In this document: positions 32,907 to 41,013 of the stretch, piece by piece | How the letters are laid out: every line of letters begins with the position of its first letter | Position numbering within the stretch: position 1 is the stretch's first letter | Assembly: GCA_904501885.1 (NCBI GenBank) | Contig: CAJGCP010000017.1 | Coordinates: forward strand, 1 to 42,182 | From: an uncultured Acetatifactor sp. | GTDB taxonomy: Bacteria; Bacillota; Clostridia; Lachnospirales; Lachnospiraceae | DNA: 42,182 nt | Direction of reading: 5' to 3' | Notes under the pieces: model-generated | Seen by the model: only the letters and a program-made list of their open reading frames with translations | Databases searched by the model: none | What the model was told of the DNA's origin: nothing | Made by a program: the position numbers and the translations under genes

Positions 32907-34809
32907 ATTTATAAAAAACAGAATATCGGTATGGGACATTCTTGCATTGGCAGTGTTGTTCCTGTATCCCTTGCGCCATATTACTTGGGGATTGGATTTG
33001 TGGGATACCGGATATAACTATGCCAATTTTCAATATAAGGGATTGGAGCATATGGATTCCATGTGGTTATTTTCTACCTATCTGGCAAATGCATTGGGCA
33101 GTGTGATGTCCAAAATGCCGGGGGCAGGAAGTCTTATTGGAATGAATTTTTACACCGGACTGTTGGTCAGCGGAATGACCACGGCCGGCTATTTTTTCTG
33201 TACAAGAAAATTAGAGATGCCGAAGTGGATTTCCTTCTTGGGCGAAATGGTGGCCATCAGTCTGTGTTGGTGCCCTACGGCGCTTTTGTATAATTATTTG
33301 ACTTATGTTTTGTTCTTGGCAGCAGTGATGCTATTATATATGGGACTGACCAGGGAGCGACCGGGATACTTGGTGGCAGCAGGAGTGATGCTGGGCGCCA
33401 ATGTGCTGGTGCGTTTTTCCAACCTGCCGGAGGCGGCTATGATTGTGGCTGTATGGGCATACGGTGTTGTGGAGTACTTAGAAGCAATAAAACTGCCGAC
33501 GCAAGAGAAATCCGATGATGAGAATTCAAACAAGAGTAAGGATATTTTCAAGCAGACATGGAAACGCACTATATCATGCGTATTTGGCTATTTAAGCGCT
33601 TTATTGGTAGGATTTGGCTATATTCACGTTAGATATGGAATGGATGCCTATTTGGGCGGAATAGCGCGCCTCTTCGCCATGACAGACACGGCTACGGATT
33701 ACAAGGCCGGTTCTATGGTGATGGGAGTGGTGTTGACCTACTGGCAGAACCTATATTGGGTACTGCGTATTGGTGTGATTATCGTTGTCGGACTTATCAT
33801 GTTCACGATATGCGAATGGATCAAAAAGAAACTAAGCCAAGGGGCTGTCTGTGACGGTGGAAAGAACATTGGCAAGATGTTGGATGTATTGTGTTATACT
33901 GTCATGACTGTAGTCGCGTTGTGCATGATTGCATGGTTATATCTGAGACATTTTTGCTCTATGATGTTTTACAGCTATGATTCTATGTTGCGTCCCGGTG
34001 TGTTGTTCTTGATGCTGGCGATGCTCTTTGGAATCATTCGGATTTTTGACAAGAATAGTAAGAAAGAAGAAAAACTCTTAGCAGGTATTTTGATTTTGGT
34101 GATTCTACTCACCTCCCTGGGAAGCAATAATGAAGTATATCCCAGTCTCAACAATTTGTTTTTGGTGGCACCCTACACATTGTGGGAGAGTTGGAGATTG
34201 ATTCGCTCATCCAACGAGAGGGTGGTGATATTAGGAAGAAATACCCCAAATGCTAATGCGTTTGAGGAAGGCAACAAGAAGAGAAATAGGCTTCTTGTAA
34301 ACATATATCCCGTGAAGGCTGTGCTGGTAGCATTTTTGCTGCTTTGTTTTGTACAGTTTGGTGGCTTTGGAGCAAAATTTGTATTTGCGGAAGCAACCGG
34401 AGTACAGGATCTTTCCGGTAGGGTAGAAAATAATGAGATATTAAAGGGCGTGAAGATGCCCGCGGAGAAGGCACAATGGATCACAGAGATTTCTACCTTT
34501 GTGGCAGAAGAAAAACTGCAAGGTCAGGAAGTGATTCTCTACGGCAATATTCCTGCATTGTCCTATTACTTGCAGATGCCTTCTGCGTTCAATCCCTGGA
34601 GTGATTTGCGTTCCTACCATCCGGATCAGATGGCAGCACAATTGCAATCTATCATGGAGGCGGGAGAGAAGCCGGTGGTGATTTTAAATATGGAAAAGCT
34701 TGTAGAAAATTTGGTTGTGGATACAAAGCGAGAATTATTGATAGAATTCATGGGTCAGATGAATTATAAAGAAACCTTCAGAAACGAAAAATTTGTGGTG
34801 TACCAATAA
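32884..34809 (+). CDS. GT-C-like polytopic membrane protein of unknown substrate
   Basis: A 641-residue integral membrane protein with about twelve hydrophobic segments and a C-terminal extracytoplasmic domain of about 130 residues. Right after the first helix comes H-I-T-W-G-L-D-L-W-D-T-G-Y-N-Y, an acidic D-x-G-Y loop typical of GT-C glycosyltransferases that use polyprenyl-phosphate sugars. A charged cytoplasmic loop (E-K-S-D-D-E-N-S-N-K-S-K-D) lies near residue 210. The start is taken as GTG 32884, with GGGAG six to seven bases upstream; a TTG at 32863 is possible. Its overlap with the acyltransferase gene suggests they act together on a surface glycan. Confidence 0.65.
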   Translation: MFQRAENKFIKNRISVWDILALAVLFLYPLRHITWGLDLWDTGYNYANFQYKGLEHMDSMWLFSTYLANALGSVMSKMPGAGSLIGMNFYTGLLVSGMTTAGYFFCTRKLEMPKWISFLGEMVAISLCWCPTALLYNYLTYVLFLAAVMLLYMGLTRERPGYLVAAGVMLGANVLVRFSNLPEAAMIVAVWAYGVVEYLEAIKLPTQEKSDDENSNKSKDIFKQTWKRTISCVFGYLSALLVGFGYIHVRYGMDAYLGGIARLFAMTDTATDYKAGSMVMGVVLTYWQNLYWVLRIGVIIVVGLIMFTICEWIKKKLSQGAVCDGGKNIGKMLDVLCYTVMTVVALCMIAWLYLRHFCSMMFYSYDSMLRPGVLFLMLAMLFGIIRIFDKNSKKEEKLLAGILILVILLTSLGSNNEVYPSLNNLFLVAPYTLWESWRLIRSSNERVVILGRNTPNANAFEEGNKKRNRLLVNIYPVKAVLVAFLLLCFVQFGGFGAKFVFAEATGVQDLSGRVENNEILKGVKMPAEKAQWITEISTFVAEEKLQGQEVILYGNIPALSYYLQMPSAFNPWSDLRSYHPDQMAAQLQSIMEAGEKPVVILNMEKLVENLVVDTKRELLIEFMGQMNYKETFRNEKFVVYQ

Positions 34810-35057
34810 AGAGAATCATAAGTATGAGTAGCGAAAATTTTCAGTTACAGTTGAGAATTGGGTTATGATATTTTTGGCGGTAATAAAAGTGATGTCCTTA
34901 CGGCTTGATTGAAACTAAAATGGATACAAACCGTAGAATGCATGTCTAGGATACGGTTAAAAATGAAGAAAAAACAGGATAAGGACGTAATGCGGTAGGA
35001 AGGTATACGGTCCAAACTACCAACATTCATTACAGAACCGTAATACGAAGCAACAGA
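34810..35057. other. Intergenic stretch with short inverted repeats, no gene seen
   Basis: No credible coding frame is visible. The heptamer AACCGTA and its complement TACGGTT recur: AACCGTA at 34929-34935 and 35036-35042, TACGGTT at 34952-34958 and TACGGT at 35006-35011, giving two possible stem-loops. Function unknown; a transcript 3' end, structured RNA or gene remnant are all possible. Confidence 0.4.
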
Positions 35058-35084
35058 AAAGCCGGCTCGATTTGAGTCGGCTTT
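35058..35084 (-). terminator. Terminator of asnA, possibly bidirectional
   Basis: AAAGCCGGCTC (35058-35068) pairs with GAGTCGGCTTT (35074-35084), with one G-T pair and a five-base loop. On the minus strand the stem is followed by CTTTTC. On the plus strand the T content is weaker. It lies eight bases beyond the asnA stop. Confidence 0.75.
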
Positions 35085-35091
35085 GTTGATT

Positions 35092-36102
35092 TTATAACAC
35101 CTGTAATCCTTCTTTTTCAGCTTCTTCGACCATGGCTGTGGGCCATAAGGAGCATTGTACTTCGGCGATATGTGCTTTTCTCAGGAGGAACATACACATG
35201 CGGGACTGGCCGATGCCACCACCGATGGTATAAGGCACTTCTTCGTTGATGACTGCCTGATGGAAGGGAAGGCTGGCACGATCCATGCATCCTCTTTCTT
35301 CCAACTGGCGCAACAGTGCGTCTTTGTCTACGCGGACACCCATGCTGGAAAGCTCCAATGCGATGTCCAAAACCGGGTAGTAAACTACGATGTCGGCATT
35401 CATTTCCCAATCGTCATAATCCGGTGCACGACCATCGTGAGGCTCGCCGTCACTTAATTTGCCACCGATTTTCATAATACATACAGCACCCTTTGCTCTG
35501 GCGATGTAAAGCTCTCGTTCCTTGCGGGTAGCGTCGGGGAACATTTCCTCCAATTCGGAAGTGGTCACAAAGAAAATATCATGAGGAAGGATTTCCTCAA
35601 TGTAATCATAGTGAATGGACATGTATTTTTCAGTCTTGCGCAGTACCTTGTATACGGTGCGTACAGCATCTTTCAAGGTCTCGATATTGCGCTCTTCCTT
35701 GGTAATTACCTTTTCCCAATCCCATTGATCCACATAAATGGAGTGGATGGCGTCCACATCTTCATCTCTGCGGACGGCATTCATATCCGTATAGAGACCG
35801 TCGCCTGCAGAAAAACCGTATTTTTTCAGTGCGTAGCGTTTCCATTTTGCGAGAGACTGCACAATTTCAGCCATGCGAGTGTCATCGCTCTTAATATCAA
35901 AGCGGACAGGACGCTCAATGCCGTTCAGATTGTCATTCATGCCGGATGCTGGATCCACAATCAAAGGAGCGGAAACGCGAAGCAGATGCAAGCGCTCTGC
36001 AAGCAATGTTTCAAAGAAGTCCTTGGCCATTTTGATAGCAACCTGTGTATCGTAAAGATTCAATTCGGATTTGTATCCTTCGGGTAATGATAAATAAGCC
36101 AT
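35092..36102 (-). CDS. asnA: Aspartate-ammonia ligase
   Basis: AsnA makes asparagine from aspartate, ammonia and ATP and has a class II aminoacyl-tRNA synthetase-like fold. The 336-residue length is normal. Visible family blocks are R-V-S-A-P-L-x-V-D-P-x-S-G-M-N-D-N-L-N-G-x-E-R-P-V-x-F-D, W-K-R-x-A-L, D-M-N-A-V-R-R-D-E and the motif 3 region Y-T-I-G-G-G-I-G-Q-S-R. ATG at 36102 (minus) lies six bases after AGGTAGG. An ATG two codons upstream is too close to that site, and a longer frame further upstream has no family match. It is monocistronic. Confidence 0.95.
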   Translation of the reverse strand: MAYLSLPEGYKSELNLYDTQVAIKMAKDFFETLLAERLHLLRVSAPLIVDPASGMNDNLNGIERPVRFDIKSDDTRMAEIVQSLAKWKRYALKKYGFSAGDGLYTDMNAVRRDEDVDAIHSIYVDQWDWEKVITKEERNIETLKDAVRTVYKVLRKTEKYMSIHYDYIEEILPHDIFFVTTSELEEMFPDATRKERELYIARAKGAVCIMKIGGKLSDGEPHDGRAPDYDDWEMNADIVVYYPVLDIALELSSMGVRVDKDALLRQLEERGCMDRASLPFHQAVINEEVPYTIGGGIGQSRMCMFLLRKAHIAEVQCSLWPTAMVEEAEKEGLQVL

Positions 36103-36139
36103 AATCATCCTACCTTTATGTATAAATTCTATTGATATC

Positions 36140-36168
36140 ATTAAACCCCTTTTTGGCGAATTTTGCAA
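36140..36168 (-). promoter_or_regulatory. Candidate asnA promoter
   Basis: On the minus strand TTGCAA (36168-36163), a 17-base spacer and TTTAAT (36145-36140). The leader would be only about 30 bases long, so there is no room for a T-box. Confidence 0.6.
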
Positions 36169-36268
36169 TAACTTTTTTCCTAATTGGTAGAAAGATTTTA
36201 CACGTAGAGATTTTTTAAAATTTGAATTAACGTTTTGTAAAATCCAACCTGAAATTTTCCATATGGGA

Positions 36269-36297
36269 TTGTTTTGTGCCATGGTTTGCGATATGGT
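36269..36297 (+). promoter_or_regulatory. Weak candidate promoter for the helicase gene
   Basis: TTGTTT at 36269-36274 and TATGGT at 36292-36297 with a 17-base spacer. Only four of six positions match in each hexamer. Confidence 0.35.
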
Positions 36298-36354
36298 TAA
36301 TGTAAGGAATATGAAACCATAAAACATAGGAATGTTAAGAGAGGAAAATGATAG

Positions 36355-38961
36355 TTGGCTGACAATTTTGATACCGGAATTGAATATCAGGAAGGTGAGA
36401 TACGGGTATCTGTCCGTGGCCTGGTGGAGTTTATTCTGCGCCATGGGGATATTGATAACCGCCATCAGATTTCACCTGATAATGCCATGCAGGAGGGCGG
36501 ACGGATTCACCGTATGATACAACGCCGAATGGGAGCGGATTATCAGGCAGAAGTATCTTTGCATTACACTCATCCGGCCAAAGGGTATCGGTTGGTGGTG
36601 GAGGGCAGAGCTGATGGTATCCTGCATCAAAACGGTCAAATAATTATCGATGAAATCAAGGGCACCTATCGTGATCTTGTGAAAATGAAAGAGCCTGCGT
36701 CGTTGCATCTGGCACAGGCCAAATGTTATGCCTATATGTATGCCCTGAAAGAGGAATTGAAGGAAATCACGGTGCGTATTACCTACTGCAATATGGAAAC
36801 CGAGGATATCCGTTATTTCCACGAAGATTATACATTTGAGGAATTGCAACAGTGGTTTGTGAGACTGATAGAAAACTACAAACGCTGGTCAGATTTTGTG
36901 TGGAGATGGCGCGGTATCAGGCAGAATTCCATACAGGAAATGCGATTTCCCTTCGAATATCGTCCCGGCCAAAAGGACTTGATAGAGAATGTCTACAAGA
37001 CCATTTATCACAAGAAAAAACTGTTCTTAGAGGCCTCCACCGGCGTAGGAAAGACCATTTCCACCATGTATCCTGCGATTTCGGCTATGGGAAGAGGCAT
37101 GTCAGAGCGTATTTTCTATCTCACAGCGAAAACCATCACAAGAACGGTGGCGGAGGATACCCTGCACCTGCTCAGAGAACAGGGACTCCGTATGAAAAGT
37201 GTGATTCTCACGGCAAAAGAGAAAATTTGTTTTATGGAGGAGACGGAGTGTAATCCTGAGCATTGTCCCTATGCAAAAGGGCATTATGACAGAATCAATG
37301 ATGCGGTGTATGATTTGCTGACTTCAGAAGAAGCATTTACCAGAGAAAAAATCGTGGAGTACGCACAGAAGCATCAGGTGTGTCCCTTTGAAATGTGTCT
37401 GGATATGAGTCTGTATTCCGATGTGGTGATAGGAGATTATAATTATCTCTTCGATCCCCATGTGTATTTGAAGCGCTTCTTTGCAGAAGGCGGCGGAGGG
37501 GATTATATCTTCTTAATCGACGAGGCACACAATCTATTGGAACGCGGAAGGGAGATGTATAGTGCCACTCTTTGGAAAGAGCAATTCTTGGAGTTGTCCA
37601 CAAAAATAAAAGCGACAATACTGTCAGAAAACACCAAAAAGTCCCGTAAAAAAGGCATTTCCGGGCAGATAGCACTGGAAATGACAGGGGTGGAACAACC
37701 GCTATCGGAGCGTGGTGGACAGCTGATAAGTGCGGCAGAGTCTGAAGAAGGATCACAATCGGATGGAGAGCAATCAGGGGGATATAAACGAAGCATTTTA
37801 GTGGGCAAAGGGTATGGTGAAAAAATCAAATACCAGTTGGATAAGTGCAATAAAGAATTACTTCAGATGAAACGGGAATGCGAGAACTATCGCATTATTA
37901 CAGAAATGGATAGCTTCGTGCGTTGGTTGATGAAATTGCATGGCACCATGGATGAATACCTGTCGGAGCAGGAAGTGGCGCTGCCGGTACGGGATGATAT
38001 TCTGGAGTTTTATTTTGAGATTGGGCATTTTCTGCAGATATACGAACTGTTAGATGAAAACTATGTGAATTATACGCAGATAGAAGAGGATGGCCGTTTT
38101 ATGATTCGCCTGTTCTGTGTGAATCCGGCGCAAAATTTGAAGCAGTGTATGGCAAAGGGGCGTAGCAGTATTTTGTTCTCCGCCACCTTATTGCCCATTC
38201 AATACTACAAGAAACTGTTAGGTGGAGAAGAAGGGGATTACGAGATTTATGCAACATCCATATTTCGCCCGGAAAAGAAGGCTTTACTGATTGCCAATGA
38301 TGTGACGAGTAAGTTTACCCGCAGGACAGAGGAGGAATACGAAAAGATTGCCACTTATATCGAGGAAATCGTTAAAAATAGGCATGGAAATTACTTGGTA
38401 TTCTGTCCTTCCTTTGCGTTTATGCACAAGATTTACGATATTTATGTGGAAAGGTTTGGTTCAGTTCGTCAATGTATCCTGCAGGAAGAAACCATGTCGG
38501 AATCACAGAGAGAATCATTTTTGAGCCGATTTCGGGAGATTGCCGATGAAAACGGAGTAAATATAACCTCCGAAAGGTACTTGATTGGGTTCTGTACTTT
38601 GGGTGGCATCTTCAGTGAGGGGATCGATTTGAAAAAAGACAGCCTGATTGGTGCTATTGTGGTAGGTACCGGTCTGCCACAGGTATGTAATGAACGGGAA
38701 ATATTGATGAAGTATTTCGATGAAGAAGGGGGATATGGGTTTGATTATGCTTATCGGTATCCGGGCATGAATAAGGTGTTGCAGGCCGCGGGTAGAGTCA
38801 TACGAACAGAGGAAGACATAGGAGTGGTGGCATTGCTGGATGAAAGATTTCTACAGTATGCTTATCAAAAACTGTTTCCAAGAGAGTGGAATACGTACGA
38901 AATGGTTTCAGTTACTACAGTTGCAAAGAAGATAAAACGATTTTGGGATGAATGGTTGTAG
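36355..38961 (+). CDS. XPD/DinG-like DNA helicase with N-terminal RecB-type nuclease domain
   Basis: An 868-residue SF2 helicase. Residues 1-190 are a PD-(D/E)XK nuclease with all RecB-family motifs: His52 (G-G-R-I-H-R), Asp87 (G-R-A-D-G), Asp99-Glu100-Ile-Lys102 and the Q-x-x-x-Y motif (Gln121, Tyr125). The helicase follows with Walker A A-S-T-G-V-G-K-T (227-234) and D-E-A-H (389-392). Between them Cys292, Cys299, Cys304 and Cys343 are placed like the XPD iron-sulfur ligands. C-terminal motifs include S-A-T-L-L, E-G-I-D-L and Q-A-A-G-R-V-I-R. The start is TTG at 36355, because the preceding in-frame codon is a stop and GAGGAAA lies about ten bases upstream. A repair or anti-invader role is inferred. 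Confidence 0.9.
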   Translation: MADNFDTGIEYQEGEIRVSVRGLVEFILRHGDIDNRHQISPDNAMQEGGRIHRMIQRRMGADYQAEVSLHYTHPAKGYRLVVEGRADGILHQNGQIIIDEIKGTYRDLVKMKEPASLHLAQAKCYAYMYALKEELKEITVRITYCNMETEDIRYFHEDYTFEELQQWFVRLIENYKRWSDFVWRWRGIRQNSIQEMRFPFEYRPGQKDLIENVYKTIYHKKKLFLEASTGVGKTISTMYPAISAMGRGMSERIFYLTAKTITRTVAEDTLHLLREQGLRMKSVILTAKEKICFMEETECNPEHCPYAKGHYDRINDAVYDLLTSEEAFTREKIVEYAQKHQVCPFEMCLDMSLYSDVVIGDYNYLFDPHVYLKRFFAEGGGGDYIFLIDEAHNLLERGREMYSATLWKEQFLELSTKIKATILSENTKKSRKKGISGQIALEMTGVEQPLSERGGQLISAAESEEGSQSDGEQSGGYKRSILVGKGYGEKIKYQLDKCNKELLQMKRECENYRIITEMDSFVRWLMKLHGTMDEYLSEQEVALPVRDDILEFYFEIGHFLQIYELLDENYVNYTQIEEDGRFMIRLFCVNPAQNLKQCMAKGRSSILFSATLLPIQYYKKLLGGEEGDYEIYATSIFRPEKKALLIANDVTSKFTRRTEEEYEKIATYIEEIVKNRHGNYLVFCPSFAFMHKIYDIYVERFGSVRQCILQEETMSESQRESFLSRFREIADENGVNITSERYLIGFCTLGGIFSEGIDLKKDSLIGAIVVGTGLPQVCNEREILMKYFDEEGGYGFDYAYRYPGMNKVLQAAGRVIRTEEDIGVVALLDERFLQYAYQKLFPREWNTYEMVSVTTVAKKIKRFWDEWL

Positions 38962-38963
38962 CT

Positions 38964-38989
38964 GAAAAGGCGAAGAAAGAAGCCTTTTT
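38964..38989 (+). terminator. Terminator of the helicase gene
   Basis: GAAAAGGC pairs with GCCTTTTTC over a ten-base loop and ends in a run of T. It begins three bases after the stop. Confidence 0.75.
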
Positions 38990-39033
38990 CAAGGGGGATA
39001 ATCGAACATGACATGCAAGAATGCCGTCACTGT

Positions 39034-39087
39034 TTATCAACATGACACGAGTGTATATGTGGATAACTCTGTGGATATTGTGGGTAA
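39034..39087. promoter_or_regulatory. DnaA-box cluster
   Basis: TGTGGATAA at 39058-39066 is the exact complement of the DnaA 9-mer TTATCCACA. Two single-mismatch copies follow in the same orientation: TGTGGATAT (39070-39078) and TGTGGGTAA (39079-39087). One more single-mismatch copy in the other orientation, TTATCAACA, is at 39034-39042. All lie in a gene-free stretch, away from dnaA. Confidence 0.5.
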
Positions 39088-39109
39088 TTGATGTGAATGT
39101 CGTGGTTTT

Positions 39110-39130
39110 ATGACACGGATGTCATATAAT
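39110..39130 (+). promoter_or_regulatory. Palindrome next to a perfect -10 hexamer
   Basis: ATGACA-N4-TGTCAT (39110-39125) runs directly into TATAAT (39125-39130). No good -35 is seen at 16-18 bases, so an activator-dependent or repressed promoter is possible. Related ATGACA words occur at 39008 and 39042. Confidence 0.35.
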
Positions 39131-39138
39131 AAATAAAT

Positions 39139-39188
39139 AAAATGCAAGATTACTTTCATTTTGGTGTGAAAAGTAACCTTGCATTTTT
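39139..39188 (+). terminator. Long hairpin with T-tract
   Basis: AAAATGCAAG-A-TTACTTT (39139-39156) pairs with AAAGTAA-C-CTTGCATTTT (39170-39187): 17 pairs with one mismatch and a 13-base loop, followed by T. It fits a strong plus-strand terminator, but a first terminator has already ended the helicase transcript 150 bases upstream. Confidence 0.7.
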
Positions 39189-39248
39189 GCGTTTTTAGGA
39201 TAGTTTAGAAGGGGATTATACAAAAAAAGAACTGAAAAACGAAAAAAT

Positions 39249-39287
39249 AAAGTCGTTTCATATCATCAAAGTGATAGAAAACGACTT
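39249..39287 (-). terminator. Terminator of the pyridoxal kinase transcript
   Basis: AAAGTCGTTT (39249-39258) pairs with AAACGACTTT (39278-39287), with an inner TATCA/TGATA pairing. On the minus strand it is followed by ATTTTTTC. It lies 43 bases beyond the stop of the kinase gene. Confidence 0.8.
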
Positions 39288-39329
39288 TGGAATAAGCAAA
39301 AACAACGGAAAACGGGCAACATTTGGTAC

Positions 39330-40175
39330 CTACAGGGTATTTAGGAAGGGTTCGAATAATAATCCTTCTTTTTCCGGAATTTGCAATTTTTCGCTCTCTG
39401 CAATGCATAAAGCGATAAAATCGGAAGCTTTTTTCACCGAATCTGTAAAACTTCTGTGGTGTAACGCATCCGCAATCAGGATAGAAGCAAACAAATCACC
39501 GGTACCGTGTTTGGATGGGCCGGCGGTGGGAGTGATGCAGGTGCTGATTTCTCCCTTCTCGTATATATAGGTAACATAGTGTTTATCCTTTTCGATTCCG
39601 GTCATGGCAATTTTACCGGGACAAAGATTTGCAAGAGACAGGAGCAGTTCGCAGAATTCTTCTTCGGTCCAGTTTTCTTTATAAGGAGTGTCTGTCAGCA
39701 GGCAGCTTTCGGTCAGATTGGGAGTAAGAATATCGGCATATGATGCCAAGTGCTTTAAGGATTCGACAATCTTACCATCCACAGAGGAATACAATCTGCC
39801 GTGATCCCCCATCACAGGGTCCAACAAAAATACCTCCGGCTTGAAATAAGATAGGAAGTTTTCTGCCACATTGATTTGGTCTGTGTGATTCAAAAAGCCG
39901 CAGTAAAGTCCGTCGAAGCTGGCAGAATTTCGTTTCCAGGCATCGATGTACGCTTGCATGTGAGGCGTGCAATCCTGCTTCTCCACATGGGAAAATCCTA
40001 AGTGGTTTGAAAGGACACAGGTGGGTACGGGGCACACCGTCACTCCCATAGCACTAATCACAGGCAGGGCAATGGTGGTAGAACATTTGCCGTAGCCGGC
40101 AAAGGATTGAAACATGGCCAATCTGGGCGGTATATTTGTCATACTATTTGAATTTCTAATACTTGTATCAATCAT
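39330..40175 (-). CDS. Pyridoxal/pyridoxamine kinase (PdxK/PdxY family)
   Basis: A 281-residue ribokinase-superfamily enzyme that phosphorylates vitamin B6 vitamers. Recognised segments are Q-S-F-A-G-Y-G-K-C-S near residue 23, the D-P-V-M-G-D-x-G motif near 119, the T-P-N-L-T-E segment and the anion-hole H-G-T-G-D-L-F-A-S near 228 with the catalytic Asp. A hydroxymethylpyrimidine kinase (ThiD) is possible, but the H-G-T-G-D-L-F form and the single-domain length favour PdxK/PdxY. The start at 40175 has GGAG six bases away. An ECF S component lies 45 bases upstream in the same direction, forming an uptake-and-trap pair. Confidence 0.85.
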   Translation of the reverse strand: MIDTSIRNSNSMTNIPPRLAMFQSFAGYGKCSTTIALPVISAMGVTVCPVPTCVLSNHLGFSHVEKQDCTPHMQAYIDAWKRNSASFDGLYCGFLNHTDQINVAENFLSYFKPEVFLLDPVMGDHGRLYSSVDGKIVESLKHLASYADILTPNLTESCLLTDTPYKENWTEEEFCELLLSLANLCPGKIAMTGIEKDKHYVTYIYEKGEISTCITPTAGPSKHGTGDLFASILIADALHHRSFTDSVKKASDFIALCIAESEKLQIPEKEGLLFEPFLNTL

Positions 40176-40220
40176 AAAATCTCCAATAGTATCTACACAC
40201 TGTTAGTAGCATGCAGGTAT

Positions 40221-40805
40221 TTACAATCTCGTAAATAAGCCGGATTTTTTCAATGCCGGACGCAATGCCAGGTAAATAGTAGAAGCGGCAACCACGGCAA
40301 CTACGGCATTTACGCTGGTGGTCAAAGCGCCGATTTTGGCTAATGCCTTGGAAATATCCTGGGGTACACCAAGAATGTAGGTTTTGTAGAAATAGCCCAC
40401 AATAGGATCGGCGACGATATTGAACGCCATGCCGGTAGCGCAGGAGACAATGGTTCCTAGGGTTATGTATTTGATACTGTGCTCGTGGCTAATCTTAAAT
40501 ACCTTATGACCCATTAGTCCCACAATCAATCCAATGCACATCTTAAGTAGAAAGGTTTTTGGTGCGCTGGTGACATACCCGCTGGTCAAATCTGCAAGCG
40601 TCATACCTACAGCACCGGCCAGACCACCCCATTTTCCGCCAAGCAACAGAGCTGCTAAAACGCAGAATACGTTGCCAAAGTGGAAGGCGGTTTTTTCGGG
40701 TCCTACCGGAATATCAATCTTTAAAAAGGCAAAGCCAATGTAGCATAGTGCAGCCAGAAGTCCTGCCTGTGCTAACTTTCTTTTTGTATCACCCATATTT
40801 TTCAT
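40221..40805 (-). CDS. ECF transporter S component, probably for vitamin B6
   Basis: A 194-residue membrane protein with about six hydrophobic segments. It has the S-component pattern G-L-L-A-A-L-C-Y-I-G near the N-terminus (interaction with EcfT) and F-H-F-G-N-V-F-C-V-L-A-A-L-L-L-G-G-K-W-G-G-L-A-G-A. The family also includes riboflavin-type S components, so the substrate is not fixed by sequence. The downstream kinase for B6 vitamers suggests pyridoxine or pyridoxal (PdxU-like). AAGGAG lies 11 bases before the ATG. No riboswitch is recognised in the leader, where a possible TATACT -10 lies at 40853-40848. Confidence 0.78.
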   Translation of the reverse strand: MKNMGDTKRKLAQAGLLAALCYIGFAFLKIDIPVGPEKTAFHFGNVFCVLAALLLGGKWGGLAGAVGMTLADLTSGYVTSAPKTFLLKMCIGLIVGLMGHKVFKISHEHSIKYITLGTIVSCATGMAFNIVADPIVGYFYKTYILGVPQDISKALAKIGALTTSVNAVVAVVAASTIYLALRPALKKSGLFTRL

Positions 40806-40951
40806 AATTATATCAACTCCTTATGTAAAAAATTACTGTTGAGATTAAGTATAATCCGCAAGTGGCACGATTAAAAGAACCAAATCAAACAATTTTAGGC
40901 ATACCAGTTTGGATGCGTGTGATATATCTTGTATATGACATTCTTTATCAG

Positions 40952-40980
40952 TTGGAAAAACTTATACAAAAGTATATAAT
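40952..40980 (+). promoter_or_regulatory. Sigma-A type promoter for the MATE-like gene
   Basis: TTGGAA at 40952-40957, a 17-base spacer and a perfect TATAAT at 40975-40980, 34 bases before the ATG. Confidence 0.75.
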
Positions 40981-41013
40981 GTAAGCAATTGTATAGTGTG
41001 TGGAGGATTTTAT

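Noticed and set aside
36103..36354. T-box leader for asnA
   Set aside because: No AGGGUGGNACCGCG-type T-box core or specifier stem is visible, and the likely promoter leaves a leader of only about 30 bases.
36103..36465. N-terminal extension of AsnA of about 120 residues
   Set aside because: The open frame continues upstream, but the extra sequence has no family match, contains the likely promoter and overlaps the divergent helicase start. The AsnA core begins at 36102.
39034..39130. Chromosomal replication origin
   Set aside because: There is a DnaA-box cluster but no dnaA, dnaN, rpmH or gyr gene nearby and no long AT-rich unwinding repeat set.
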